Positions 1-6,653 of a stretch of DNA of 8,157 nt are shown here, piece after piece. The position numbers and the translations under genes are program-made. Every line of letters starts with the position of its first letter. Position 1 is the stretch's first letter. Location of the stretch: assembly GCA_019313025.1 (NCBI GenBank), contig JAFDCA010000444.1:1-8157 (forward strand), read 5' to 3'. The stretch is from Deltaproteobacteria bacterium. Lineage in GTDB: Bacteria; Desulfobacterota; Desulfobacteria; Desulfobacterales; UBA11574. The notes below the pieces were generated by a model. It was not told the origin of the DNA. It made no database searches and was given only the letters and a program-made list of their open reading frames with translations.

Positions 1-881
1 CTGCCCAAAAAAGAACATGGGCCATACTTCTTCTGGTGGCCTTTGGTTTTAGTGCTTACAGTGTCATTCTGGCAATAATTTCTTCTTTTATCATTCATAG
101 CTATTGCATCATGTGTATCATCAGCTATGCGATCAGCTTCTTACTTTTATTTTATACCCAAATGATTCGGAATCGGTTTAACAGTGAACCGATTGTTAGC
201 GGTTTGAAACTGGATCTTCGATTTTTTTTGGATAGACGATCCTATATGTTTTCAGTGTTTACGCCTTTTCTGCTGGCGTTGATCCTGATAAAGTTCTTTT
301 TCCCCGCTTACTGGAACCTTGAGCAGCCAAGACTGTCATCTCAAATTTCCAAAGGAATAACTGCTGATCGGCACCCCTGGATCGGTGCTGAAAGCCCGGA
401 ATTGGTCATTACAGAATATACTGATTACCAATGCTTTCAATGCAAAAAGATGCATTACTTCATCAGACAATTAATTTCCCGTTATCCAGAAAAAATTCGG
501 CTGGTTCACCGTCATTTCCCGATGGATCATGAATTCAACCCGATTGTCAAAGAACCTTTTCATGTCGGGTCGGGCAAGATGGCATTGCTGGCCATATCAG
601 CAGCCGCAAAGGACAAATTCTGGCAGATGAACGATGTTCTTTTTGACAGGGCCGGGAAAAAAGGGACACTGAACGTAAAGGCGCTCGCCGATGAGGTTGG
701 CGTCCCTTTCCAGGATCTCGGGTCTTCTATTAACGACCCGGCAATTCGGAAACAATTGTATCGCGACATCCGCGATGGTCTCAAGCTCGCTATTGATGGT
801 ACGCCGGCTTTTGTGATCAATGATAAGGTTTACTTGGCCCAAATTCCACCCGAGATTATCAAAGATGCCATAAAGGATTAG
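1..881 (+). CDS. VKOR-DsbA fusion, periplasmic disulfide-forming protein (5' partial)
   Basis: The frame is open to the left edge, so the N-terminus lies outside the window and the GTG at 36 is internal. Numbering from that GTG, residues 1-40 plus the codons before it resemble the last two helices of a vitamin K epoxide reductase core, with the membrane CxxC (C24-I-M-C27) that would face the quinone. A further helix (about 70-90) leads into a DsbA-like thioredoxin domain (about 105-281) with active site C133-F-Q-C136 and the cis-proline loop G-T-P257. In known VKOR-Trx fusions the thioredoxin part oxidises secreted proteins and passes electrons through VKOR to quinone, replacing the DsbA/DsbB pair. 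The first VKOR helices and loop cysteine pair should lie upstream. The stop overlaps the next gene by one base, which suggests co-transcription with a glycosyltransferase. Family assignment is firm; client proteins are unknown. Confidence 0.88.
   Translation, partial: AQKRTWAILLLVAFGFSAYSVILAIISSFIIHSYCIMCIISYAISFLLLFYTQMIRNRFNSEPIVSGLKLDLRFFLDRRSYMFSVFTPFLLALILIKFFFPAYWNLEQPRLSSQISKGITADRHPWIGAESPELVITEYTDYQCFQCKKMHYFIRQLISRYPEKIRLVHRHFPMDHEFNPIVKEPFHVGSGKMALLAISAAAKDKFWQMNDVLFDRAGKKGTLNVKALADEVGVPFQDLGSSINDPAIRKQLYRDIRDGLKLAIDGTPAFVINDKVYLAQIPPEIIKDAIKD
872..877 (+). promoter_or_regulatory. Ribosome binding site for the GT-C gene
   Basis: AAAGGA lies inside the end of the VKOR-DsbA gene. 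It is 3 bases from the GTG at 881 but 6 bases from the in-frame TTG at 884. The usual 5-9 base spacing favours TTG 884 as the real start; the difference is one residue. Confidence 0.5.
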
Positions 882-2644
882 TGTTGAAAGATTTTAAAGA
901 ATATAAAAAGCTTCAAACGGAGCATTGGATAAACGCGGCTCTCCTAATCCTTTTAGCGCTCGTTGTCATCTGCATTGTGATTCTTGCAAGCGTTCCACCC
1001 GTAAGTCGAGATGCACTCACCCATCATTTGGCGATTCCCAAGCTTTACCTGAAGCATGGCGGCATAACCGAAATACCATCTGTTTTGTTTTCCTATTATC
1101 CGATGAATTTGGATCTTTTGTATGTGATCCCACTTTATTTTGGAAGTGACATTGCGGCCAAATTTATACACTTTATGTTTGCGCTGCTGACGGCATGTCT
1201 CATCTATGGCTATCTGAAGGAAAGGCTGGGCGCTGTATGGGCCATCTTCGGAGTGATCTTTTTTCTTTCTCTGCCGATCATCGTTAAACTCTCAATCACG
1301 GTTTATGTCGACCTGGGACTTATCTTTTTTTCGACCGCCGCGCTGCTGAGCCTGCTCAAATGGATCGAAAACCGTTTTCAACTGAAGTTCTTAATTCTAT
1401 CTGCTGTCTGCTGCGGTCTGGCGCTGGGAACCAAATACAACGGCTTAGTCTTATTGCTCATTTTAACTTTGTTTATCCCTTTTTTTTATACCCGTATTTC
1501 CAAGACAAGATTTCGTACACAAGATTTAACCCAAAACGGATCTGCGGGTAGAATACAGCTCAAGGCATTGGGATTCGCTACCGTTTTTGTTTTTATCGCA
1601 CTGCTTGTTTTTTCGCCCTGGATGATCCGAAACTATGTCTGGAAGTCAAATCCCATCTATCCGCTTTACGACCAGATTTTTAATCGCTACCAAACGATGC
1701 CCGCAGAGCCGCAAGACGAACTGCAGGCTTTAGAACCGGATACGGCTTCACAGCCAGAATCCCAAGCAAAACCCAGTCCCTGGGGGTCTTTGGCGATGAG
1801 GAGGGTCATCTATGGCGAGTCATGGTGGGAAATCGCCTTAATTCCAGTCCGGATTTTTTTTCAGGGTCAGGATGACAATCCCAGGCGTTTCGATGGTAAA
1901 CTGAACCCATTTCTTTTTCTGCTGCCATTTTTTGCGTTCTTCCAGATCAACACTAACACAGCGACTCTGCAAACTGAAAAGAAATTTTTGATGTTTTTTG
2001 CACTTCTCTTTGTTTTGTATACGTTTTGCACAACCAGTATCCGCATTCGCTATATTGCCCCGATCATTTCGCCGTTGGTTATTCTGTCAATGTTTGGCTT
2101 TTCCAATATGACTTCTGCCTTTTTAAAGCGATGGAAAAATCTACCGAATGGGTTTTCAAAGAGTTTTATTATCTTTCTTGGGGGAGCCGTCCTCGCATAC
2201 AATGGGCTGTATATTGTTCAGCAATTCAATTATGTCCAACCGTTCCGTTATTTAAGCGGACAACTGAGTCGTGATGCCTATATCGAAAAATATCGTCCTG
2301 AATATAGCATCTATCAATATGCAAATCGCCATCTGACGGATCGTTCGAAAATACTGGGCCTTTTTTTGGGAAATCGCCGCTATTACTGTGACCGGGAATT
2401 GATTTTTGGTCAAAATGAATTTCTGGAAAGCGTCCATCAAGCTGATTCAGCGCAAATCCTTTTTATGGATTTAAAGGAAACTGGGTATACCCATGTCATC
2501 ATTCGATTCGATTTGTTTAACTGGTGGACGGAAAAGCAATTGGATGTAGCAAAAAAAGAATTGCTGCAAGCATTTTTTACGGCCTATCTCGAGCCGATTG
2601 TTGCTAAAAACGGATACGGGTTGTTCTCATTAAAAACAACTTGA
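881..2644 (+). CDS. GT-C fold membrane glycosyltransferase (family 39/ArnT-like)
   Basis: A 587-residue polytopic inner-membrane protein with roughly 11-12 hydrophobic segments between about residues 18 and 446, followed by a soluble C-terminal part (about 455-587). After the first helix comes a periplasmic loop with S-R-D44-A-L-T-H-H-L and I-P-K-L-Y-L, the pattern seen in GT-C transferases of the PMT/ArnT type, where the loop Asp is the expected catalytic acid. A second acidic position occurs at Y-V-D144. Such enzymes take a sugar from a polyprenyl-phosphate donor and transfer it on the periplasmic side to lipid, glycan or protein. Residues 272-302 form a Pro/Gln/Glu/Ala-rich stretch in what is probably a large external loop. 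The start overlaps the previous stop (TAGTG); TTG 884 is an alternative. The DPM1-like gene downstream is a plausible donor-maker. Acceptor and sugar cannot be read from the sequence. Confidence 0.8.
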   Translation: MLKDFKEYKKLQTEHWINAALLILLALVVICIVILASVPPVSRDALTHHLAIPKLYLKHGGITEIPSVLFSYYPMNLDLLYVIPLYFGSDIAAKFIHFMFALLTACLIYGYLKERLGAVWAIFGVIFFLSLPIIVKLSITVYVDLGLIFFSTAALLSLLKWIENRFQLKFLILSAVCCGLALGTKYNGLVLLLILTLFIPFFYTRISKTRFRTQDLTQNGSAGRIQLKALGFATVFVFIALLVFSPWMIRNYVWKSNPIYPLYDQIFNRYQTMPAEPQDELQALEPDTASQPESQAKPSPWGSLAMRRVIYGESWWEIALIPVRIFFQGQDDNPRRFDGKLNPFLFLLPFFAFFQINTNTATLQTEKKFLMFFALLFVLYTFCTTSIRIRYIAPIISPLVILSMFGFSNMTSAFLKRWKNLPNGFSKSFIIFLGGAVLAYNGLYIVQQFNYVQPFRYLSGQLSRDAYIEKYRPEYSIYQYANRHLTDRSKILGLFLGNRRYYCDRELIFGQNEFLESVHQADSAQILFMDLKETGYTHVIIRFDLFNWWTEKQLDVAKKELLQAFFTAYLEPIVAKNGYGLFSLKTT

Positions 2645-2884
2645 AATACAGTATTTTTCAAAGCAGATTTATGTTGACCAAACGCATTGATCGACAGGCC
2701 TTTTTACTGACGCACTCAATTTCCGATCTGCGTTCAGCCACGCCTTTGTCGATGCTTGTAAATTACCTGAATTTATAATATCATATGATGATATTCGAAC
2801 CGATCAAAACCGGGTCAACCACCAGGCGCAGTCATTTTGTCAATACGATCATCGGCATCATCAACCCAAACCATCTCACATAAA
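2645..2884. other. Intergenic region before the GT2 gene
   Basis: These 240 bases carry no convincing gene. A TTG-initiated extension of the GT2 frame from 2837 adds only 16 Ser/Thr-rich residues outside the fold. The region contains a TATAAT hexamer and a 19-base palindrome (listed separately). A 13-base AT-rich palindrome at 2644-2656 followed by T residues is too weak to call a terminator. Confidence 0.6.
2774..2795 (+). promoter_or_regulatory. Candidate promoter -10 box overlapped by an operator-like palindrome
   Basis: TATAAT at 2774-2779 matches the sigma-70 -10 consensus exactly, but no good -35 hexamer sits at 16-18 bases spacing. A perfect inverted repeat overlaps its last three bases: AATATCAT (2777-2784), spacer ATG, ATGATATT (2788-2795). 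A dimeric regulator bound there would cover the -10 box and the probable start point, leaving a leader of about 100 bases before ATG 2885. This would give the GT2 gene its own regulated promoter, separate from the VKOR/GT-C pair. AT-rich sequence can produce such matches by chance, and no regulator gene is in the window. Confidence 0.4.
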
Positions 2885-3784
2885 ATGACAGAAGCAAAAG
2901 TTTCAGTTGTGATTCCGGCATTCAATGAGTCCGAGAACATTGGAGACCTGATTCAAACAATTCTGCAGCGGTATCCGGATTTTGAAGTTGTTGTGATCGA
3001 TGACGGATCGGAAGACAATACCGCGGAAGTTGCAGCGGATTCCGGTGCGATAGTTTACAGCCATCCTTACAACATCGGTAACGGCGCCGCAATTAAAAGC
3101 GGCATCCGCGCCGCGACCGGTGAAATTTTTGTTTTTATGGATGGCGACGGCCAGCATAATCCGGAAGATATTGCGAAACTGCTGGAGCATATGCCCGAGT
3201 TCGACATGGTGGTCGGCGCGCGTGTCAAAGGCAGTCAGGCCTCGGTGGGCCGTGGTATCGGCAACAGAATTTACAATTGGCTCGGCTCCTACGTGTCAAA
3301 ATTCGCCATTCAGGATCTGACTTCCGGATTCCGTGCTGTTAAAGCCGATGTGGCGCGCAGTTTTGTCTATTTGCTGCCCAATACATATTCTTACCCAACC
3401 ACCATTACCCTCGGTATTTTAAGAACCGGGCGAAGTGTCAAATATGTTCCCATCACAGTGCAACCACGACGCAAGGGTTCCAGCAATATCAAATTGTTTC
3501 ACGACGGCGTCCGCTTTTTCATGATGATTATTCGGATCTGTACCCTTTACTCACCGATGCGGGTTTTTTTGCCTGTGAGTTTCATCATGTTCCTGCTGGG
3601 AAGCTTTCGATATCTGCATTCCTATATTACCGAGGGGCGCTTTACCAATATGAGTGCATTACTATATGTGGCTTCAATTATTATCTTTATGATGAGCCTT
3701 ATTTCGGAGCAGGTTTGTCAGTTGAGATTCGAACGGCGTGAGCGCAAAATATCCGTCAAGCGGTGCACACCGCAAGGCAAATAA
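2885..3784 (+). CDS. GT2 glycosyltransferase, DPM1/GtrB-like (polyprenyl-phosphate sugar synthase type)
   Basis: A 299-residue protein from ATG 2885. This start is chosen because the GT-A fold begins at once (K-V-S-V-V-I-P-A-F-N-E, residues 5-15); the upstream TTG at 2837 would add only a low-complexity tail. Catalytic landmarks are D39-D40-G-S for nucleotide binding, the metal-binding D86-G-D88 followed by G-Q-H-N-P, and T-S-G-F-R at 146-150. A basic stretch (R-R-K-G-S-S-N, about 195-201) and two membrane helices (about 228-246 and 256-276) follow. Dolichol-phosphate-mannose synthase-like enzymes with this layout transfer a sugar from an NDP-sugar to polyprenyl phosphate at the cytoplasmic face. 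That product is the donor class used by GT-C enzymes such as the upstream gene. No clear Shine-Dalgarno precedes the ATG. This gene appears richer in G+C than those to its right. The exact sugar is unknown. Confidence 0.87.
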   Translation: MTEAKVSVVIPAFNESENIGDLIQTILQRYPDFEVVVIDDGSEDNTAEVAADSGAIVYSHPYNIGNGAAIKSGIRAATGEIFVFMDGDGQHNPEDIAKLLEHMPEFDMVVGARVKGSQASVGRGIGNRIYNWLGSYVSKFAIQDLTSGFRAVKADVARSFVYLLPNTYSYPTTITLGILRTGRSVKYVPITVQPRRKGSSNIKLFHDGVRFFMMIIRICTLYSPMRVFLPVSFIMFLLGSFRYLHSYITEGRFTNMSALLYVASIIIFMMSLISEQVCQLRFERRERKISVKRCTPQGK

Positions 3785-3862
3785 TTCTTGATCTGAAAAT
3801 ATTCGCCCCAAGATCCATTCAGTCCTGTCAAATAACCCGGATGCTATTTCAGTCCCTTTTAT
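3785..3862. other. Convergent intergenic junction
   Basis: Only 78 bases separate two converging genes. I see a possible 5-bp stem (GATCT 3790-3794 with AGATC 3811-3815) with a long loop and no T-tract, and a short direct repeat TTCAGTCC (3818-3825 and 3848-3855). Neither is a convincing terminator, so transcripts from both sides may overlap here. Confidence 0.45.
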
Positions 3863-4780
3863 TCAGCTAAAATAATTTATGAGCTTAATGATAAAACGCT
3901 CTGTAAAAGCCGATGGAACCTTTATGTTTGGATTCTGCTTTTCTTTCCAGGCTAAAGCAAACATTTCGTTCACTATTAAAAGTCTGAGCGGTGTTTTGGC
4001 TAAGATTTTGTACAATGTTCCGATAATCGGATTAGCAAAAAAGGCATACGCTCTCCCCAGGAAGTCTTCGCGTTTTTGCTTCTTATGCCAAAGTGCTTGT
4101 TCGACGATCAGGTCCTTTAGCCAAATTCTCGAATCGAACCCTGCTTCGTTAACGATAAGCGATAGATGAGTAAGCGTCATTTCATTAATATGAATAGACA
4201 GCTCTTTTTCCGTTCGCGGATTTGCCGGCAACCATGGCATAAATAACCGCAGCATTCGACGATAGGTGATGTCATACAACCACTTGTTTGGCAAAGTGTG
4301 AATAACTAAATATCCATTTGGCTTAAGCAGCCGGCCGCAGACCTTGAATAATTTTGAAAGCTCCCAGTCATGCAAATGCTCTATTAAATCGAGCATAAAA
4401 ATACGGTCAAAAGATTCATTTAATTCTATTTTTTCTATATCGTCACATATGAACTTCATTCGATTTTGCTGTTCTGAATCATAGGTGGCTTTGGCCTTTT
4501 GCGCAATTGAAACTGCCTCTTTCGAATAGTCAACTCCTAGGGCGTCAATCCCATGGCGTGCACAGAATAAAACCACTTCTCCGCGTCCGCATCCCACGTC
4601 CAATACTTTCATACCTGCAGACAGATCCGCTATTTTGAGGGCATATCGAATACGCGGCCGTAAATTTCGCCCTTGAGATCGGATAAACTCATCCGGGGTA
4701 TCCCAACCCCAGGTATCCTTGACCCAGACATGGTCATACTGATCAGCACTTACCTTGTCTTTTAGTTCAGAATTTTTCAA
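3863..4780 (-). CDS. Class I SAM-dependent methyltransferase (TTG start)
   Basis: A 305-residue protein with a Rossmann methyltransferase core at about 45-165. Motif I is V-L-D-V-G-C-G-R-G (59-67), the ribose-binding acidic residue is D84 in G-V-D-Y-S, motif II is D-L-I-E-H-L (131-136), and motif III is L-K-P-N-G-Y-L-V-I (152-160). The C-terminal part (about 239-280) is hydrophobic and basic and could lie on the membrane. Translation from TTG 4780 is supported by AGAGGA at 4788-4793, seven bases upstream, and by a 4-base overlap with the flippase-like gene (TTGA), indicating coupling. Relatives are frequent in O-antigen and exopolysaccharide loci, where methyl groups decorate or cap sugars; here the substrate is not known. 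Methylation of a small molecule or lipid remains possible. Confidence 0.83.
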   Translation of the reverse strand: MKNSELKDKVSADQYDHVWVKDTWGWDTPDEFIRSQGRNLRPRIRYALKIADLSAGMKVLDVGCGRGEVVLFCARHGIDALGVDYSKEAVSIAQKAKATYDSEQQNRMKFICDDIEKIELNESFDRIFMLDLIEHLHDWELSKLFKVCGRLLKPNGYLVIHTLPNKWLYDITYRRMLRLFMPWLPANPRTEKELSIHINEMTLTHLSLIVNEAGFDSRIWLKDLIVEQALWHKKQKREDFLGRAYAFFANPIIGTLYKILAKTPLRLLIVNEMFALAWKEKQNPNIKVPSAFTERFIIKLINYFS

Positions 4781-5730
4781 ACAATATTCCTCTGAGTGGA
4801 TTTATTTCTCTTGGCAATGAATGTGGCGGCGTATGCCAAACAGACCGCCACATAATTATTTGATCTTAAAACCAAATAACAAGCCAATACATCAGCAGGA
4901 CTGACACCCAGGGTTTTGAAGTTCAATAAAGCCATGGCCTCGACGGTTCCTAAACCTTGTATCGAAACAGGGATGTACCCAACAATTCCAGATGCAATCG
5001 CAGTCTGACCGACTCTCCATATTGATAGGCTGTAATTCAAAGAAGTTATCATTGCATGATAACAAAGCATTACCAAACCCAGTTTAAAGCAGGTAAGAAA
5101 AAAGTTGATTAACAACAGGAAAGAATGGTGCTTGGTAAAGAAAAATAATTGAGATGAAAGATTGTGAACGAAACGCATCAGCCTGTTTTCTCTCCAGGAC
5201 ACAGGGAAAGAACTTGTTAGCCTGACGATTATATAAAACATTATCGATAATGAAAGTCCAAAAGAAATTATTGATGAAAAGGAGACAATCATAGGATATC
5301 CCATGATATCTCCCAGGAATAGGAACAAAACGATTACGTATAGAATGAATGTTAAAAATTTATCCAGTATGTATACCGAAAGTGTCTGGCTATAATACAA
5401 ACCTTCTGATTTTAAAAAAAAGGCAATACTTGCATCTCCGATTTGACTGGGAAGCAAGAGTCCAAAGGCGTAGGCTTTGACATATGCAGTTAAATAACTT
5501 TTGAAGGGCAGGTTCGAAAAGGCTGTAAATAGAATATATTGGTTGAATGCACCCAAAAAAATAGAGGCGTATTGATAGGATATGGCTAATAAAAGGTAGA
5601 AAAGTGAAGCCTGGGAGATAGAGAGAAGTAGCTTATCGAGGCTCACATTCCAGATAAGCAGAATAAGGAAAAGTATTCCCAGTGTCAGCCTTAAGATGAT
5701 TCCAAAAGAACGATTCTGTTTATCTTCCAT
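4777..5730 (-). CDS. Flippase-like membrane protein (MprF N-terminal/UPF0104 family)
   Basis: A 317-residue, very hydrophobic protein with about eight predicted membrane segments, matching the usual size of stand-alone LPG-synthase-TM (flippase-like) proteins. Family hallmarks are visible: G-L-L-L-P-S-Q-I-G-D-A (90-100), an acidic-basic pair in L-D123-K, and P-V-S-I-Q-G-L-G-T-V-E-A (254-265) near the C-terminus. In MprF this fold moves lysyl-phosphatidylglycerol across the membrane; stand-alone members are common in glycan loci and their substrates are mostly unproven. The gene starts at ATG 5730 with no evident Shine-Dalgarno, and its stop overlaps the downstream methyltransferase start, so the two form a coupled pair. 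A role in moving or binding a polyprenyl-linked glycan is inference from the neighbourhood. Confidence 0.82.
   Translation of the reverse strand: MEDKQNRSFGIILRLTLGILFLILLIWNVSLDKLLLSISQASLFYLLLAISYQYASIFLGAFNQYILFTAFSNLPFKSYLTAYVKAYAFGLLLPSQIGDASIAFFLKSEGLYYSQTLSVYILDKFLTFILYVIVLFLFLGDIMGYPMIVSFSSIISFGLSLSIMFYIIVRLTSSFPVSWRENRLMRFVHNLSSQLFFFTKHHSFLLLINFFLTCFKLGLVMLCYHAMITSLNYSLSIWRVGQTAIASGIVGYIPVSIQGLGTVEAMALLNFKTLGVSPADVLACYLVLRSNNYVAVCLAYAATFIAKRNKSTQRNIV
4788..4793 (-). promoter_or_regulatory. Ribosome binding site deciding the TTG start at 4780
   Basis: On the minus strand AGAGGA stands 7 bases before TTG 4780, within the end of the flippase-like gene. No ATG or GTG start fits the same spacing, so this site supports the unusual TTG initiation. 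Confidence 0.65.
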
Positions 5731-5765
5731 GAATAGATTGTTTGATGCAATTTATTTGTTTTTTA

Positions 5766-5771
5766 AGTATA
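5766..5771 (-). promoter_or_regulatory. Possible -10 element for the flippase/methyltransferase pair
   Basis: Read on the minus strand, TATACT at this position is one base off TATAAT and would start RNA about 30 bases before ATG 5730. No recognisable -35 lies at the right distance, and the surroundings are AT-rich, so this is a weak call. Confidence 0.22.
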
Positions 5772-5805
5772 AAAGATTTATTCAACTTCTATGTAATTAT
5801 TACCC

Positions 5806-5823
5806 AATATTTCTATAAATATT
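5806..5823. repeat. Perfect AT-only inverted repeat (7-bp arms, 4-base loop)
   Basis: AATATTT (5806-5812) and AAATATT (5817-5823) flank the loop CTAT. The stem is all A-T and has no adjoining run of U in the minus-strand transcript, so it does not look like a classical terminator. It could be a regulator site or chance in AT-rich DNA. Confidence 0.4.
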
Positions 5824-5966
5824 AGCAGAAAAAAATAAAAGTGAATCCGTCGAAATCGAAATATTAAGTTTTGCCAATTGTCAGTCAAAATACGAAGAAG
5901 ATTTTAGCGAAATTAGACTTGATCATTTTGATTACTATATATTATTATTCGACGTATTTCGTTCAG

Positions 5967-6653
5967 CTAAGCTTTAATCGCGCTGATTACAAACCACGGG
6001 GCTATAACCGGAATTAAAGTGTCCAATTTTAAATTACGAAATCCAGTTAAAACCTTATGATTTAATCTTGTTAACAATCCTTTCGTCGTTCCTTTTAGGG
6101 CTACATATTTAAAGCTAACACTTTTAAAACCATTCTTTCTCAAAAGACTTTCAAAATGTCTTGGAGAAATTGCATGATCCCCGCTTCTATAAAATATATG
6201 TCGAAGGGGGTCGGTCATCATTATAAATCTTTGAGGATGAATTTTGTTAGGATCATAAGCGAAGAAAAAACCTTTGGACTTTAAACAACGCGAACATTCA
6301 GTTATTACTCTTTCGATATTGGAAAAATGATGAAAGGCGGCTCCAGCAACAATGCAGTCAAAAGAGTTATTTCGAAAAGGCAAATAATGGGCATCTGCCT
6401 GGCATTGCGGAAAGTTTACCCATTTAAGAAGATTTAAAGAATTATCAGTACCGATTACTGAAATTTCAGGGAAAAGTGACTTAAAATGGTTACCTACCTC
6501 TCCCGAACCGCAAGCCAAATCCAACACTTTGCCGTAAAGTGTTCGAAAGGGAGCACACTCCCAAACTAAATTGAAATCCTCCTCAGAAAATTGTCCAAAT
6601 GGCCCTTTATGTTCATCAAAAAGAGTCTTTCTATAAAAAAAAGACAATTTCAT
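5967..6653 (-). CDS. Small class I SAM-dependent methyltransferase (Methyltransf_11-like)
   Basis: A 228-residue protein with the core fold at about 40-135: motif I V-L-D-L-A-C-G-S-G (43-51), acidic D70 in G-T-D-N-S, motif II region A-D-A-H-Y-L-P-F (86-93) then S-F-D-C-I-V (97-102) and H-H-F (108-110), the pattern of the UbiE/Methyltransf_11 group. The C-terminus (about 210-226) is hydrophobic. ATG 6653 overlaps the stop of the oxidoreductase gene (ATGA), so translation is probably coupled. However, the AAGGA-type site sits only one base before this ATG and seven bases before an in-frame TTG at 6647, so the true start may be two codons later. Methylation of a sugar, lipid or small precursor in the glycan pathway is inferred from context only. 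Confidence 0.82.
   Translation of the reverse strand: MKLSFFYRKTLFDEHKGPFGQFSEEDFNLVWECAPFRTLYGKVLDLACGSGEVGNHFKSLFPEISVIGTDNSLNLLKWVNFPQCQADAHYLPFRNNSFDCIVAGAAFHHFSNIERVITECSRCLKSKGFFFAYDPNKIHPQRFIMMTDPLRHIFYRSGDHAISPRHFESLLRKNGFKSVSFKYVALKGTTKGLLTRLNHKVLTGFRNLKLDTLIPVIAPWFVISAIKA

Larger units (their letters stand above)
5731..5966. other. AT-rich gap between two minus-strand genes
   Basis: No coding sequence is visible in these 236 bases on either strand, and composition drops sharply towards A+T. The region separates the small methyltransferase from the flippase-like gene and is the natural place for a promoter of the latter. It contains a short perfect hairpin at 5806-5823 and a TATACT box, both listed separately. 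No GC-rich stem with a T-tract ends the upstream gene. Confidence 0.55.

Noticed and set aside
36..38. GTG as the start of the VKOR-DsbA gene
   Set aside because: The same frame is open to the left edge and codes for residues that belong to a VKOR helix, so this GTG is internal.
1480..1487. Run of eight T in the GT-C gene, as a phase-variation or slippage site
   Set aside because: T runs are expected in Phe/Leu-rich membrane genes of this composition, and the frame is intact through it.
2644..2656. Palindrome followed by T residues after the GT-C gene, as a terminator
   Set aside because: The stem is nearly all A-T with at most a 3-base loop and 5 pairs; too weak for an intrinsic terminator.
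2837..2884. TTG-initiated N-terminal extension of the GT2 protein
   Set aside because: It adds a Ser/Thr-rich tail before a fold that begins right after ATG 2885; there is only a weak AGG ten bases before the TTG.
2903..3190. 95-residue minus-strand reading frame opposite the GT2 gene
   Set aside because: It is antisense to the conserved GT-A core and has no domain or plausible initiation context of its own.
3818..3855. Direct repeat TTCAGTCC 30 bases apart, as an attachment or regulator site
   Set aside because: Eight bases repeated once in a short gap is within chance, and no integrase or regulator gene is nearby.
3879..4169. 96-residue plus-strand reading frame opposite the methyltransferase
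   Set aside because: It lies wholly antisense to a gene with clear SAM motifs and shows no recognisable domain.
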